From: CF-118 sp035689345
Lineage (GTDB): Bacteria; Chloroflexota; Dormibacteria; Dormibacterales; Dormibacteraceae
DNA length: 12,434 bases
Direction: 5' to 3'
Assembly: GCA_035689345.1 (NCBI GenBank)
Contig: DASSLR010000085.1
Span: forward strand, 1 to 12,434
Shown here in pieces: positions 6,936 to 12,434 of the stretch. The stretch's first letter is position 1, and every line of letters starts with the position of its first letter. A program made the position numbers and the translations under genes. The notes below the pieces were generated by a model, which had not been told where the DNA came from, did not search any database, and saw only the letters and a program-made list of their open reading frames with translations.

Positions 6936-7396
6936 CCGTTGCGTGGCTTGCGTTGCAGCAGGTACCCCGCAGCCAGGAGCACCACACCCACGCTGACCGC
7001 CGAGTCCGCGACGTTGAACACCGGCCAGAAATGCACCGCGACGAAGTCGGTGACGGTGCCGAAGATCACGCGGTCGAAGCCGTTGCCGATGGTCCCGCCG
7101 AGCACGAGACCGAGCACCAGGTTGACCGGCAGCGAGTCGCGGTGCGAGAACACGTACACGACGAGGCCGACCGCCACCAGCAGCGAGGCCAGCAGAAACA
7201 CGATCGCGAACGCCGGGGCCAGGCCGAAGGCCGCGCCCGAGTTGTGGATGTTGGTGATCCACACCAGGTGGTCGATCGCCGGAAATTCGGTGCCGTAGGG
7301 AACCGTCGCCGTGACGAGGTCCTTGGTCACGCGGTCGGCGATGAAGACCAGCGCCGCCACGGCGAGGAAGCCAATCCGACCCGCGGTGACGGTCAG
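6932..7396 (-). CDS. lspA: Lipoprotein signal peptidase (signal peptidase II), probable CTG start
   Basis: LspA is an inner-membrane aspartyl protease that cleaves the signal peptide of diacylglyceryl-modified prolipoproteins. From CTG 7396 it has 154 residues and four hydrophobic segments, at about 8-20, 60-82, 92-104 and 132-146. Conserved features are DRVTK (21-25) at the end of the first segment and NIHNSGAAFGL (49-59). GGTIGNGFDRV (100-110) leads to the catalytic aspartates, Asp117 in TVTDF and Asp131 in FNVADS. A GTG at 7360 would leave only 8 residues before DRVTK and destroy the first membrane segment. CTG at 7396 overlaps the ileS stop as CTGA and restores the normal length. Gene order ileS-lspA-rluD is widespread in bacteria and supports the call. 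The product ends in a short basic tail, QRKPRNG. Confidence 0.94.
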   Translation of the reverse strand: MTVTAGRIGFLAVAALVFIADRVTKDLVTATVPYGTEFPAIDHLVWITNIHNSGAAFGLAPAFAIVFLLASLLVAVGLVVYVFSHRDSLPVNLVLGLVLGGTIGNGFDRVIFGTVTDFVAVHFWPVFNVADSAVSVGVVLLAAGYLLQRKPRNG

Positions 7397-10263
7397 GCTC
7401 GCTTGAGGCCTATCCAGACGAATTCTCCTTCCACCCTGCGCTCATCGCCTTCGAAACCAGCCTCGCGGCCAGGCAGAAGGTCGAGGGCGAGTGTCTCGCG
7501 CTTGATGTAATCCCCATGCTTCTCGATGGCGCGCGCCAGCATACCGCCCGCCTCGAAGCGCGCGTGGACGCGATCCTCGACGTTGAACCCGAGCTGCCGC
7601 CGCAGGTCGTTGCCCATGCGCACGAGCTCGCGCGCCAGGCCCTCGAGCTTCAGGTCCTCGGTGATGTCGGTGTCGAGCTTCACCTCGGGCGCCTTGAACC
7701 GAAGCGACTTCACGTTCAGCTCGTCGCGGATGATGGCCGCGATCTCCTCGGGCAGCGCTTCACCGGGCACGTCCATCGCTCGCAGCGGCTGCCGGACCTT
7801 GATGCGCGCGGCGTCGCGCGCTGCGTTGCCGGCCTCGACGATCCGGCGCGCGGCGGCCATCTGCTCTTCGAGGTTGGGGTCGAACGCCGAGGCGTCGACG
7901 CTCGGGTAATCCGCGAGGTGCACGCTGCGACCGCCCGACAGGTTGCGGTGAATCGCATCCGAGATGAACGGCGTGAACGGCGCCAGCAGCTGCGACACCG
8001 TGGTCAGCGTCGTGTGCAGCGTCTGGTACGCCGACTGCTTGTCGGCGTCGGACTGCGACTTCCAGAAGCGGTTGCGCGAGCGCCGTATGTACCACTTGGA
8101 GAGGTCGTCGACGAAGGCCGCGATCGGACGCGCCGCACCGGTGACGTCGTAGTCGGCGAGCTTCGAGTCGACGGTTTTCACGAGGCCCGCCAGGCGGGAC
8201 AGCAGCCAGCGGTCGAGCACGGGTCGGCCCGCGAGTGGCACCGCCGGTTGCCCGGGATCGAAACCGTCGACAACCGCGTAGTTGACGTGAAACGCGTAGC
8301 AGTTCCACAGCGGGAGCAGGAACTGCTGCACCGTCTCCTTCAGCGTGTCGGCGCTGGTCCTGTAGTTCTCGCCCACCGGCGCGGCGGTGTAGAAGTACCA
8401 GCGCACGGCGTCGGAACCGAACGTGTCGAAGAGGTAGTTCGGGTCGAGCACGTTGCCGCGCGATTTCGAGTGCTTCTGGCCCTTCGGATCGACGACCAGG
8501 CCGAGACAGATCACGTTGCGGTAGGCGTTCTGCTTGAACAGGAGCGTCGAGATCGCCAGCAGCGAGTAGAACCAGCCGCGAGTCTGGTCCAGCGCCTCGC
8601 TGATGAAGTCGGCGGGGAACGTCTCCTCGAAGAGCTTGGTGTCGTGGCGCGGGTGGCCCCGCTGCGCGAAGGGCATGGCGCCGGAGTCGAACCAGCAGTC
8701 CAGCACCTCGGGCACGCGCCGCATCACTCCGCCGCAGTTCTCGCACGGGATGGTGACCGCGTCGATGTACGGGCGATGCAGGTCGAAATCTTCCTTCAGG
8801 CCCAGCTCGGCCGCGGAGCTGACGCACTTCTGCTGCTTGCACTGCTCGCACACCCAGAACGGCAGCGGCGTGCCCCAGTAGCGCGAGCGCGAGATCGCCC
8901 AGTCGACGTTGTTCTCGAGCCAGTCGCCCATGCGTCCGGTCTTCACATGCTCCGGGACCCAGTTGGTGTTCATGTTGTTGAAGAGCAGCTCGGCCTTGTG
9001 CTTGGTCGTCTGCACGTACCACGAATCGAGCGCGTAGTAGATGAGGGACGTGCGGCAGCGCCAGCACTCGGGATAGGTGTGCAGGATCGTCTCCGACTTG
9101 TAGAGAAGGCCGCGCTCCTTGAGGTCGTGCTGGATCAGCGAGTCCGCGTCCTTGACGCCGATGCCAGCGAACTTCTCGACGTACGGGAAGAAGCGCCCGC
9201 TCAGGTCCACCGTGTGCGAGAACGGGATGCCGAACGAGAGGCACAGGCGCAGGTCGTCGACGCCGTAAAGGGCCGACGTGTGGACGACGCCGGTGCCCTC
9301 CTCGGTGGAGACGAAGTCGGCGGGCACCACGTACTGGGCGCGCCCCTCCTTCGGCACCGAATAGGGGTAGACGGGCTCGTAGTCGAGATCGACGAGGGCC
9401 CTTCCCTTCATCTTCTCGGCGACCTCGAACGGTCCGTCCAGGACGCCGGTCCGCGCCTCGGCGAGGATCAGGAACTCGTCGCCCTGTTTCACCTTGACGT
9501 AATCGATGTCGTTGTCGACCGCCAGCGCGACGTTGCCCGGCAGCGTCCATGGCGTCGTCGTCCACGCGAGGATCGAGGTCTTGGGATCCTTCTTGAGCCG
9601 GAACCGCACGTAGATGGACGGATCGGGAACGTTGTCCTTGTAGCCGAGTGAAAGCTCGTGGCTGGACAGCGGCGTCGCGCAGCGCGGGCAGTACGGCGCG
9701 ACGCGAAAGCCCTTGTACACGAGACCCTGCTTCCACATCTCGCTCAGCGCCCACCACACCGACTGGATGTAGTCGGAGGTCAGAGTCCAGTACGCGTTGT
9801 CGTAGTCCAGCCAGAACGCCATGCGCTGGCTGAAGGCGACCCACTCGTCGACGTACCTGTAGACGCTCTCCCGGCACAGCTGGTTGAAACGTTCGACGCC
9901 GATCTCGTTTTCGATGTCGAACTTGCCCGAGATGTGCAGCTCCTTTTCGACCTCGAGCTCGACCGGCAGGCCATGCGTGTCCCAGCCGGCCTTCCTTTCC
10001 ACGTAGAAGCCCTTCATCGTCTTGTAGCGACCGAACAGATCCTTGAAAGAGCGCGCGAGGATGTGATGCGTGCCGGGCCGGCCATTGGCGGTGGGCGGGC
10101 CCTCGTAGAACACGAATCGAGGACGGTCTTCGCGCAGCTTCAGCGACTGGTCGAAGGTCTTCTCGTCACGCCACTTCGCCTGCAGGTCCCTCTCGAGCGC
10201 GGGGAAGCTGACCTTCTGGTCGACCCTCTCGAACCGGGTTTTTGCGGTCTTGCTCTTGGCCAT
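7393..10263 (-). CDS. ileS: Isoleucyl-tRNA synthetase, eukaryotic-like (type 2) form
   Basis: IleRS charges tRNA(Ile) and edits misactivated valine. The 956-residue class I enzyme starts at ATG 10263, where GGAAGA lies 6 nt upstream. It has the HIGH-equivalent HHIL at 66-69 within ANGRPGTHH, WDTHGLPVE at 94-102, the editing-domain segments TTTPWTLPGN (235-244) and GTGVVHTS (323-330), and KHSKS at 597-601 in place of KMSKS. CxxC pairs lie at 192/195, 400/403, 472/475 and 507/510. There is no cysteine cluster at the C-terminus, unlike the E. coli form. This motif set fits the type 2 enzymes shared with eukaryotes, which are often insensitive to mupirocin; that property is inferred from the class, not shown. 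Expression is probably governed by the T-box upstream. The stop overlaps the proposed lspA start. Ten further in-frame codons upstream of ATG 10263 lie in the leader and are not used. Confidence 0.97.
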   Translation of the reverse strand: MAKSKTAKTRFERVDQKVSFPALERDLQAKWRDEKTFDQSLKLREDRPRFVFYEGPPTANGRPGTHHILARSFKDLFGRYKTMKGFYVERKAGWDTHGLPVELEVEKELHISGKFDIENEIGVERFNQLCRESVYRYVDEWVAFSQRMAFWLDYDNAYWTLTSDYIQSVWWALSEMWKQGLVYKGFRVAPYCPRCATPLSSHELSLGYKDNVPDPSIYVRFRLKKDPKTSILAWTTTPWTLPGNVALAVDNDIDYVKVKQGDEFLILAEARTGVLDGPFEVAEKMKGRALVDLDYEPVYPYSVPKEGRAQYVVPADFVSTEEGTGVVHTSALYGVDDLRLCLSFGIPFSHTVDLSGRFFPYVEKFAGIGVKDADSLIQHDLKERGLLYKSETILHTYPECWRCRTSLIYYALDSWYVQTTKHKAELLFNNMNTNWVPEHVKTGRMGDWLENNVDWAISRSRYWGTPLPFWVCEQCKQQKCVSSAAELGLKEDFDLHRPYIDAVTIPCENCGGVMRRVPEVLDCWFDSGAMPFAQRGHPRHDTKLFEETFPADFISEALDQTRGWFYSLLAISTLLFKQNAYRNVICLGLVVDPKGQKHSKSRGNVLDPNYLFDTFGSDAVRWYFYTAAPVGENYRTSADTLKETVQQFLLPLWNCYAFHVNYAVVDGFDPGQPAVPLAGRPVLDRWLLSRLAGLVKTVDSKLADYDVTGAARPIAAFVDDLSKWYIRRSRNRFWKSQSDADKQSAYQTLHTTLTTVSQLLAPFTPFISDAIHRNLSGGRSVHLADYPSVDASAFDPNLEEQMAAARRIVEAGNAARDAARIKVRQPLRAMDVPGEALPEEIAAIIRDELNVKSLRFKAPEVKLDTDITEDLKLEGLARELVRMGNDLRRQLGFNVEDRVHARFEAGGMLARAIEKHGDYIKRETLALDLLPGREAGFEGDERRVEGEFVWIGLKRA

Positions 10264-10269
10264 CTCGTT

Positions 10270-10275
10270 TCTTCC
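10270..10275 (-). promoter_or_regulatory. Shine-Dalgarno of ileS
   Basis: On the minus strand GGAAGA precedes the ileS ATG by 6 nt and decides the start at 10263. It is one of the few recognisable ribosome-binding sites in the window. Its first two G residues belong to GTCTGG, which can pair with CCAGAC 22 nt upstream, so access to it may be controlled by leader folding. Confidence 0.6.
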
Positions 10276-10307
10276 AGACGCGCGCGCTATCACTCGCTTC
10301 GGTCTGG
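10274..10307 (-). promoter_or_regulatory. Inverted repeat that can mask the ileS Shine-Dalgarno
   Basis: On the minus strand CCAGAC (10307-10302) and GTCTGG (10279-10274) are exact complements separated by 22 nt. The first arm overlaps the 3' strand of the T-box hairpin (CTCGTCCCAG); the second overlaps the start of the ileS Shine-Dalgarno. CCCAG can also pair with CTGGG at 10338-10334, just before the T-box core. The two pairings exclude each other, as expected of a switch, but which one prevails when uncharged tRNA is bound is not settled by inspection. Confidence 0.4.
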
Positions 10308-10528
10308 GACGAGCCGGCTGGCCCGCGGTACCACCCAGATTCCCAGGGCACCCTCACCCTTGCCCTCTCCCGGTGGGAGAGGCGAGTTCACCCCGGACAC
10401 TCTTTGGGTTGCGGCTCGGGAGTGATCTCGGACTCCAGGCTCGGCCGCCCGGCTCTCAGCTGTGCCGGGCTCTCTGTCGACCGAGCAGGCCGGGCCTACC
10501 CGTCTCCGTCTCCGCCGCTACTACTGCT
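10302..10528 (-). ncRNA. T-box riboswitch (isoleucine) in the ileS leader
   Basis: A T-box leader senses uncharged tRNA and turns on its synthetase gene. The core GGGTGGTACCGCGGG at 10336-10322 matches the T-box consensus and is followed by CTCGTCCC, as in known examples. The bulge UGGU (10333-10330) can pair with ACCA of tRNA(Ile). Stem I can be drawn by eye as nested helices: GCGGC (10518-10514) with GCCGC (10415-10411), GGAG with CTCC, AGGC (10497-10494) with GCCT (10440-10437), CGGTC with GGCCG, and GCCCGGC (10470-10464) with GCCGGGC (10453-10447). The internal loop on the 3' side holds GAGATCA; ATC at 10426-10424 is the likely specifier codon for isoleucine. Distal AG-rich segments (ACAGAGA) resemble the conserved AG bulge. 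There is no U-tract after the last hairpin, so control may be translational. Boundaries are approximate. Confidence 0.9.
10364..10382 (-). repeat. Perfect hairpin within the T-box linker, REP-like
   Basis: CCTCTCCC and GGGAGAGG form an 8-bp perfect stem with a 3-nt loop. It lies between stem I and the T-box core, where stem III usually sits. The plus-strand context, CCCTCACCCTTGCCCTCTCCC, resembles dispersed intergenic palindromes of other GC-rich genomes. It may be an ordinary stem III or a repeat that inserted into the leader. No second copy exists in the window to decide this. Confidence 0.5.
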
Positions 10529-10532
10529 CGAA

Positions 10533-10538
10533 ATTCTA
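10533..10538 (-). promoter_or_regulatory. Possible -10 box for the ileS T-box transcript
   Basis: TAGAAT on the minus strand begins one base after the yggT stop codon and lies 5' of stem I. Transcription would begin near 10526, just before the first T-box helix, which suits a T-box with its own promoter. No good -35 hexamer is visible, since that position lies inside the end of yggT. Read-through from pgeF-yggS-yggT is also possible. Confidence 0.4.
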
Positions 10539-10539
10539 C

Positions 10540-10791
10540 CTAGCCGATGCTGCGGACGGCGGCGATCACGAAGAGGATCACCATCGTCACCACCAGTGGC
10601 GACAGGTCGAAGCCCGACACCGGGGGAACCCACCTGCGCACCGGCGCGAGCATCGGCTCCGTGACACGGAAGATGACGCGCTGCCACTCGCTTTTCGGAT
10701 ACGGGCTGAGCCACGACAGCGCGACCCGGATGAAAACGAGGATGAGGAGCGCGTAGAGCGCGAGCGTCAGGACGCTTGTGATCAGAAACAT
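10540..10791 (-). CDS. yggT: YggT family small integral membrane protein
   Basis: The 83-residue product has two hydrophobic segments, about residues 2-24 (LITSVLTLALYALLILVFI) and 63-79 (LSPLVVTMVILFVIAAV). Between them lie the family signatures RVALSWLSPYP, TEPMLAPVRRWVPP and the FDLSPLV stretch. Members occur widely next to yggS and near cell-division genes; roles in division, osmotic or ion stress and plastid analogues have been proposed, but no reaction is known. The ATG at 10791 is 4 nt after the yggS stop. Length is near the family norm for a single-repeat YggT. No sepF lies before it and no divIVA after it, unlike many Gram-positive clusters. Instead the ileS leader follows directly. 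Confidence 0.93.
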   Translation of the reverse strand: MFLITSVLTLALYALLILVFIRVALSWLSPYPKSEWQRVIFRVTEPMLAPVRRWVPPVSGFDLSPLVVTMVILFVIAAVRSIG

Positions 10792-10795
10792 CGAT

Positions 10796-11440
10796 TCATC
10801 GCTCGGGCCGCGGGCCGAAGAGCACCTGGCCCAAGCGTAGCATCGTGCTTCCGGCCTTCACGGCGGCCTCGAAGTCGCCGCTCATGCCCATCGACAGCGT
10901 TGGCAGCGCCCGGCCGATCTTCTCCTGCGCCTGGTCGCGAAGGTGGCGCAGCTCGGTGAAGGCTTCGGTCGGATCGCCATGCGACGGGCCCATGGCCATC
11001 AGCCCGCGCAGCTCGAGGTGTTTCGCGACTTCGCCTGCGAGCGCGACCGCTTCCTCGGGGGCGATGCCGGTCTTCTGCGGCTCGCGGGCGACGTTCACCT
11101 CGACGAGCACCCTTTGCGTGCTGTCGATGCGGGCGATGTGCTCGGCGAGGCGCGCGGAATCCACCGACTGGATGAGCTGAAAGCGCCCCGCGGCCAGCTT
11201 CGCCTTGTTCGTTTGCAGGTGACCGATGAGGTGCCACTCGGCGCCGTCGACCTCGGCCATCTTCGTCAGGGCTTCGTGCACGCGGTTCTCGCCGAGGGCG
11301 GTGAGGCCCGCAGCTATCGCTGCGCGGCACACGTCGGGGCCGAAGCCTTTGGTCACCGCGACGATCGTGATCTCGTCCGGGTTCCCACCGGCGCGGGCGA
11401 TCCTTTCGCGCACCGCTTTGAGGTTCTCTTCGACGCTCAC
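10796..11440 (-). CDS. yggS: YggS/PLPBP family pyridoxal-phosphate homeostasis protein
   Basis: YggS binds pyridoxal 5'-phosphate in an alanine-racemase-like barrel and helps balance PLP and amino-acid pools; it has no established catalytic activity. The 214-residue product shows the PLP lysine Lys31 in IVAVTKGF, then GENRVHEALTK, WHLIGHLQTNKAK, VLVEVNVAREPQKTG, RGLMAMGP, and the C-terminal phosphate-binding region LSMGMSGDFEAAV followed by STMLRLGQVLFGPR. Length is typical for a one-domain family member. GTG 11440 overlaps the pgeF stop as GTGA, giving coupled translation. The order pgeF-yggS-yggT is well known in Gram-positive and related bacteria. Confidence 0.96.
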   Translation of the reverse strand: MSVEENLKAVRERIARAGGNPDEITIVAVTKGFGPDVCRAAIAAGLTALGENRVHEALTKMAEVDGAEWHLIGHLQTNKAKLAAGRFQLIQSVDSARLAEHIARIDSTQRVLVEVNVAREPQKTGIAPEEAVALAGEVAKHLELRGLMAMGPSHGDPTEAFTELRHLRDQAQEKIGRALPTLSMGMSGDFEAAVKAGSTMLRLGQVLFGPRPER

Positions 11441-12144
11441 CTTTGATGATGGATCGCGACGATGGCGCCGAAACGCGCGCCGTCATGGTCGCGGCGGTGC
11501 GACGGGAGGTAGTCGGTCTCCTTGGTGCACAGGTCGAGCGCGTAGACGTCGCGCACGCCGGCGTCCTGAAGCTGCGCGCGGTTCGCCGCGGCGAGATCGA
11601 GAAGAAAGGCGTCTCTTGTCGGACGGACGAAGCGGGGGTCGAATCGACCGGCGACGTCAGCACCCACCTCGTAGCACAGACCGCAGATGCCTGGGCCGAT
11701 TCCGGCCTGGATGGCCTCGGGGCGGGTGCCGAACTCCTTCTGCATCGCCTTGACGGCGGCGCGCGCCACGCCGGCTTCGGTGCCGCGCCAGCCGGCGTGG
11801 ACGAGCCCCGCGGCCTGGCGCTCGAGGTCGTAGAGAACGATCGGGTAGCAGTCGGCGTAGGTGGCGAAGAGGGCGATTCCCGGCTGATCGGTGATGAGGG
11901 CGTCGACGTTTTCGACGACCGGTTGGGGTTGGTCGACCCGTGCGACCTCGGCGCCGTGCACGGCGCCGGCGACGGTGAGTGAGGCTTCGTCCAGGCCCAG
12001 CTCGGTCAGGAAACGGCGGCGGGACTCGCGTGCCTGGTCGGGGTCTTTGGCGTGGGTCAGGCCCACCGAGCCGAGCTGCAGGGTCGAGAAGCCGTGGGTC
12101 AGGTTGTCGCCGGCAAGGCCTGGGACGTGGATGACAGAGGGCAC
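11437..12144 (-). CDS. pgeF: Peptidoglycan-editing factor PgeF, laccase-domain (DUF152/YfiH) protein
   Basis: PgeF-family proteins (also called YfiH, LACC1-like) are copper/zinc-associated purine nucleoside-acting enzymes; in E. coli the protein limits wrong amino acids entering peptidoglycan precursors. The 235-residue product has the metal ligands His63 in AVHGAEV, Cys99 in ATYADCYPIVLYD and His116 in LVHAGWRGTEAGV. GPGICGLCYEVG follows at 150-161, and the C-terminal motif is DLCTKETDYLPSHRRD followed by GARFGAIVAI. It starts at GTG 12144, giving MPSVIHVPGL; no Shine-Dalgarno is visible. It is the first gene of the leftward block. It shares a 120-nt divergent region with the plus-strand gene, so the LexA-type site there could in principle affect it too. 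Confidence 0.95.
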   Translation of the reverse strand: MPSVIHVPGLAGDNLTHGFSTLQLGSVGLTHAKDPDQARESRRRFLTELGLDEASLTVAGAVHGAEVARVDQPQPVVENVDALITDQPGIALFATYADCYPIVLYDLERQAAGLVHAGWRGTEAGVARAAVKAMQKEFGTRPEAIQAGIGPGICGLCYEVGADVAGRFDPRFVRPTRDAFLLDLAAANRAQLQDAGVRDVYALDLCTKETDYLPSHRRDHDGARFGAIVAIHHQR

Positions 12145-12229
12145 GTCTGGAGAGGTTAGAGGACGGACTGTGAAGAGGGCGTTGGCGGGCTGGAAGGCAG
12201 CTGAGTTGAATTTGGGTTGTTAATTTGGC

Positions 12230-12258
12230 TTGACAACTCGAACTAATGTTCGTATACT
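12230..12258 (+). promoter_or_regulatory. Sigma70-type promoter, leaderless, for the right-end gene
   Basis: TTGACA (12230-12235) is separated by exactly 17 nt from TATACT (12253-12258). The first is the perfect consensus -35 and the second is a near-consensus -10. Only 6 nt lie between the -10 and the ATG at 12265, so transcription should start on the A of the ATG and give a leaderless mRNA. No ribosome-binding site is present. The region is distinctly more AT-rich than the rest of the window. Confidence 0.9.
12239..12252. promoter_or_regulatory. LexA/SOS-type operator
   Basis: CGAAC-TAAT-GTTCG is a perfect palindrome with a 4-nt centre, the layout of the LexA (DinR) boxes of Bacillus and mycobacteria (CGAAC, four bases, GTTCG). 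It fills most of the promoter spacer and ends against the -10 box, so bound LexA would block RNA polymerase. Genes of the 13E12/DUF222 family in Mycobacterium tuberculosis are known to carry such boxes. No lexA gene is in this window. Confidence 0.8.
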
Positions 12259-12264
12259 CTTCTC

Positions 12265-12434
12265 ATGATCGCGGCGACCGATTCGGAGCGGCCCGTCACC
12301 GACACTCGTACACCGCGCGAGGTCGCTGCCGAGATGGCGCTCGTGCGCCACGAGATCGACATGCTCGAGCTCTGCTTCTCGAGCCTGGCCGCCAGGTTTG
12401 CCGCTAGCGAGGTCTACGAAGAGGACGGCTCTGC
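12265..12434 (+). CDS. N-terminus of a DUF222/13E12-type protein (probable HNH endonuclease), cut by window edge
   Basis: Only the first 56 residues are visible. After a short polar leader, a helix of the form EMALVRHEIDMLELCFSSLA leads into ARFAASEVYEEDGS. This resembles the start of the DUF222 domain of actinobacterial 13E12-repeat proteins, which commonly end in an HNH nuclease domain; that domain would lie beyond the window. The ATG is 6 nt from the -10 box, and the gene is divergent from pgeF. An SOS-type operator in the promoter agrees with what is known of this family. Function is unclear even in well-studied members; mobile or damage-linked nuclease roles are suspected. Identification by recall of the family N-terminus is moderately sure. 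Confidence 0.72.
   Translation, partial: MIAATDSERPVTDTRTPREVAAEMALVRHEIDMLELCFSSLAARFAASEVYEEDGS

Noticed and set aside
6936..7262. N-terminal extension of the pseudouridine synthase through lspA
   Set aside because: It is an out-of-frame reading of lspA, rich in Arg and Gly; the S4 domain begins just after CTG 6935.
7516..9651. Long plus-strand reading frame of 711 codons opposite ileS
   Set aside because: It is the antisense of a highly conserved IleRS; the protein has His/Arg/Val-rich low-complexity composition typical of antisense frames in GC-rich DNA and no family motif.
10297..10345. Rho-independent terminator in the ileS leader
   Set aside because: A CTGGG/CCCAG-based hairpin can be drawn, but no T-run follows on the minus strand; CGAAGCGAG comes next.
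12145..12170. pgeF promoter with TAACCT as -10
   Set aside because: The hexamer is weak and TTCACA lies only 10 nt upstream, too near to be its -35; not enough to call.
1..12434. CRISPR arrays, tRNA or rRNA genes, insertion sequences
   Set aside because: No regularly spaced repeats, tRNA-like cloverleaf or transposase reading frame was seen on either strand; the only structured RNA found is the T-box.

Overview
The window is GC-rich bacterial housekeeping DNA. Twelve complete genes and one gene cut by the left edge (smpB) all read leftward on the minus strand. A single divergent gene reads off the right edge on the plus strand. Gene order is best matched by the Terrabacteria side of the tree (Chloroflexota, Dormibacterota or Actinobacteriota-like lineages). 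Four traits suggest this: the pgeF-yggS-yggT then ileS-lspA-rluD order, a T-box before ileS, a eukaryotic-like type of IleRS, and a DUF222/HNH-type gene behind a Gram-positive-style SOS box. The phylum itself is an inference and is not proven here.

In transcription order (right to left) the minus strand falls into two blocks. The first is pgeF (12144-11437), yggS (11440-10796) and yggT (10791-10540): a peptidoglycan-editing laccase-domain protein, a PLP homeostasis protein and a small membrane protein. A gap of 276 nt follows. It holds a T-box riboswitch with an isoleucine ATC specifier, then ileS (10263-7393). The second block continues with lspA, rluD, gmk, coaBC, priA, a pyridoxamine-phosphate-oxidase-fold protein, def, fmt and smpB. 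Most junctions overlap by 1 to 8 nt or are separated by 2 to 10 nt, so this looks like one long translationally coupled operon. It carries translation-related genes (IleRS, rRNA pseudouridine synthase, deformylase, formyltransferase, SmpB), lipoprotein processing, GMP and CoA synthesis, and replication restart.

The right end (12145-12434) has a short, comparatively AT-rich divergent region. It contains a near-perfect sigma70 promoter (TTGACA, 17 nt, TATACT) whose spacer holds the palindrome CGAACTAATGTTCG, a LexA/SOS-type operator. The -10 box ends 6 nt before the ATG, so the transcript should be leaderless. The gene encodes what looks like the N-terminus of a DUF222/13E12-type protein, a family that usually ends in an HNH nuclease domain.

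The most notable points are: (1) the SOS-type operator on a leaderless promoter; (2) the T-box with a complete nested stem I, no U-tract and possible overlap with the ileS Shine-Dalgarno; (3) three genes (fmt, rluD, lspA) whose conserved N-termini can only be reached from a CTG start, two of them as CTGA stop/start overlaps; (4) a short PriA with altered helicase motifs and almost no room for a winged-helix domain; (5) the absence of rpoZ, sepF and divIVA from positions where they are often found.
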